A stretch of DNA of 64,000 nucleotides, from the NCBI GenBank assembly GCA_024734495.1, contig JALMQS010000161.1, forward strand, positions 1,281,930 to 1,345,929, written 5' to 3'. Shown here one piece after another: positions 63,940-64,000 of this stretch; the first letter of the stretch is position 1, and each line of letters opens with the position of its first letter. The notes under the pieces were generated by a model. It was not told the origin of the DNA, made no database searches, and saw only the letters and a list, made by a program, of their open reading frames with translations. The translations under genes were made by a program, and so were the position numbers. This DNA comes from Forficula auricularia (lineage: Eukaryota; Arthropoda; Insecta; Dermaptera; Forficulidae).

Positions 63940-64000
63940 ATTTATATATAAATATATCACTTACTTGTGTGGACTTCGCATGCGACCGCTCGGCTTGGAC

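Larger units (their letters stand above)
59735..63990 (-). mobile_element. RTE-like LINE, nearly full length
   Basis: About 4.2 kb on the minus strand: a 5' region near the window edge, an ORF1-like coiled-coil/RNA-binding region (63939 leftward), an APE-type endonuclease (62745-61800), an intact polymerase frame (61817-59913) and an A/T-rich 3' end with AAAAAT-type repeats at about 59735-59760. The 5' boundary may lie beyond 64000. Confidence 0.82.

Noticed and set aside
1..64000. CRISPR array, bacterial operon or prophage
   Set aside because: No regularly spaced direct repeats, no ribosome-binding-site-led gene strings. All recognised coding is eukaryotic TE sequence.

Overview
This is AT-rich, non-coding eukaryotic DNA from a repeat-dense nuclear genome. 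The repeat content fits an arthropod, most likely an insect: mariner, hAT and PIF/Harbinger elements, Helitrons, jockey- and RTE-like LINEs, Penelope-like elements and tRNA-derived SINEs. The species cannot be fixed from the sequence. I found no host protein-coding gene with credible exons. Nearly every long reading frame is a decayed transposable-element (TE) gene or its shadow.

Layout. 1-2.7 kb and many later places hold two foldback families, here called A and B, that share one internal tandem unit of about 116 bp. 3.2-3.9 kb is a mariner-type remnant with long inverted ends. 4.5-6 kb has two LINE 3' ends. 8-9.1 kb is a B element with a 528-bp palindrome (K) inside it. 10.6-12.4 kb is a minus-strand LINE plus a SINE. 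13.5-15 kb is family D plus two opposed SINEs. 16.3-19 kb is a Helitron-like element (I) hosting a long-terminal-inverted-repeat (long-TIR) element (J). 20.9-24.3 kb is a B element, then an A element split by a mariner. 25.4-28.7 kb is another Helitron-like copy and an A element carrying nested LINE pieces. 30.3 kb is a Harbinger-type MITE. 31-32.4 kb is LINE sequence with a perfect 15-bp target duplication. 32.5-38.2 kb is a nest of Penelope-derived, palindromic and mariner-like elements. 38.4-41.6 kb is two opposed Helitron-like copies around a 1.36-kb palindrome (N). 42.8-44.1 kb is a jockey LINE split by a hAT MITE. 44.5-46.4 kb is D and J. 47.8 and 57.4 kb carry an inverted pair of a 0.42-kb repeat. 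48.6-50.1 kb is a hAT element and a short Helitron. 50.6-55.9 kb holds two LINE copies and a J element carrying a hAT. 56.2 kb is a palindrome with two hammerhead ribozymes (G). 59.7 kb to the right edge is a nearly complete RTE-like LINE.

The most notable signal is a set of palindromic insertions (F1, F2, K, G) whose arms end in outward-facing hammerhead-ribozyme motifs. G carries two copies with intact cores. F2 still holds a Penelope-like reverse-transcriptase fragment, and F1 is a 243-bp miniature flanked by a 12-bp duplication. Together they look like a family of very short, non-autonomous, ribozyme-bearing Penelope derivatives. The order of insertion can be read from nesting and target duplications in many places.
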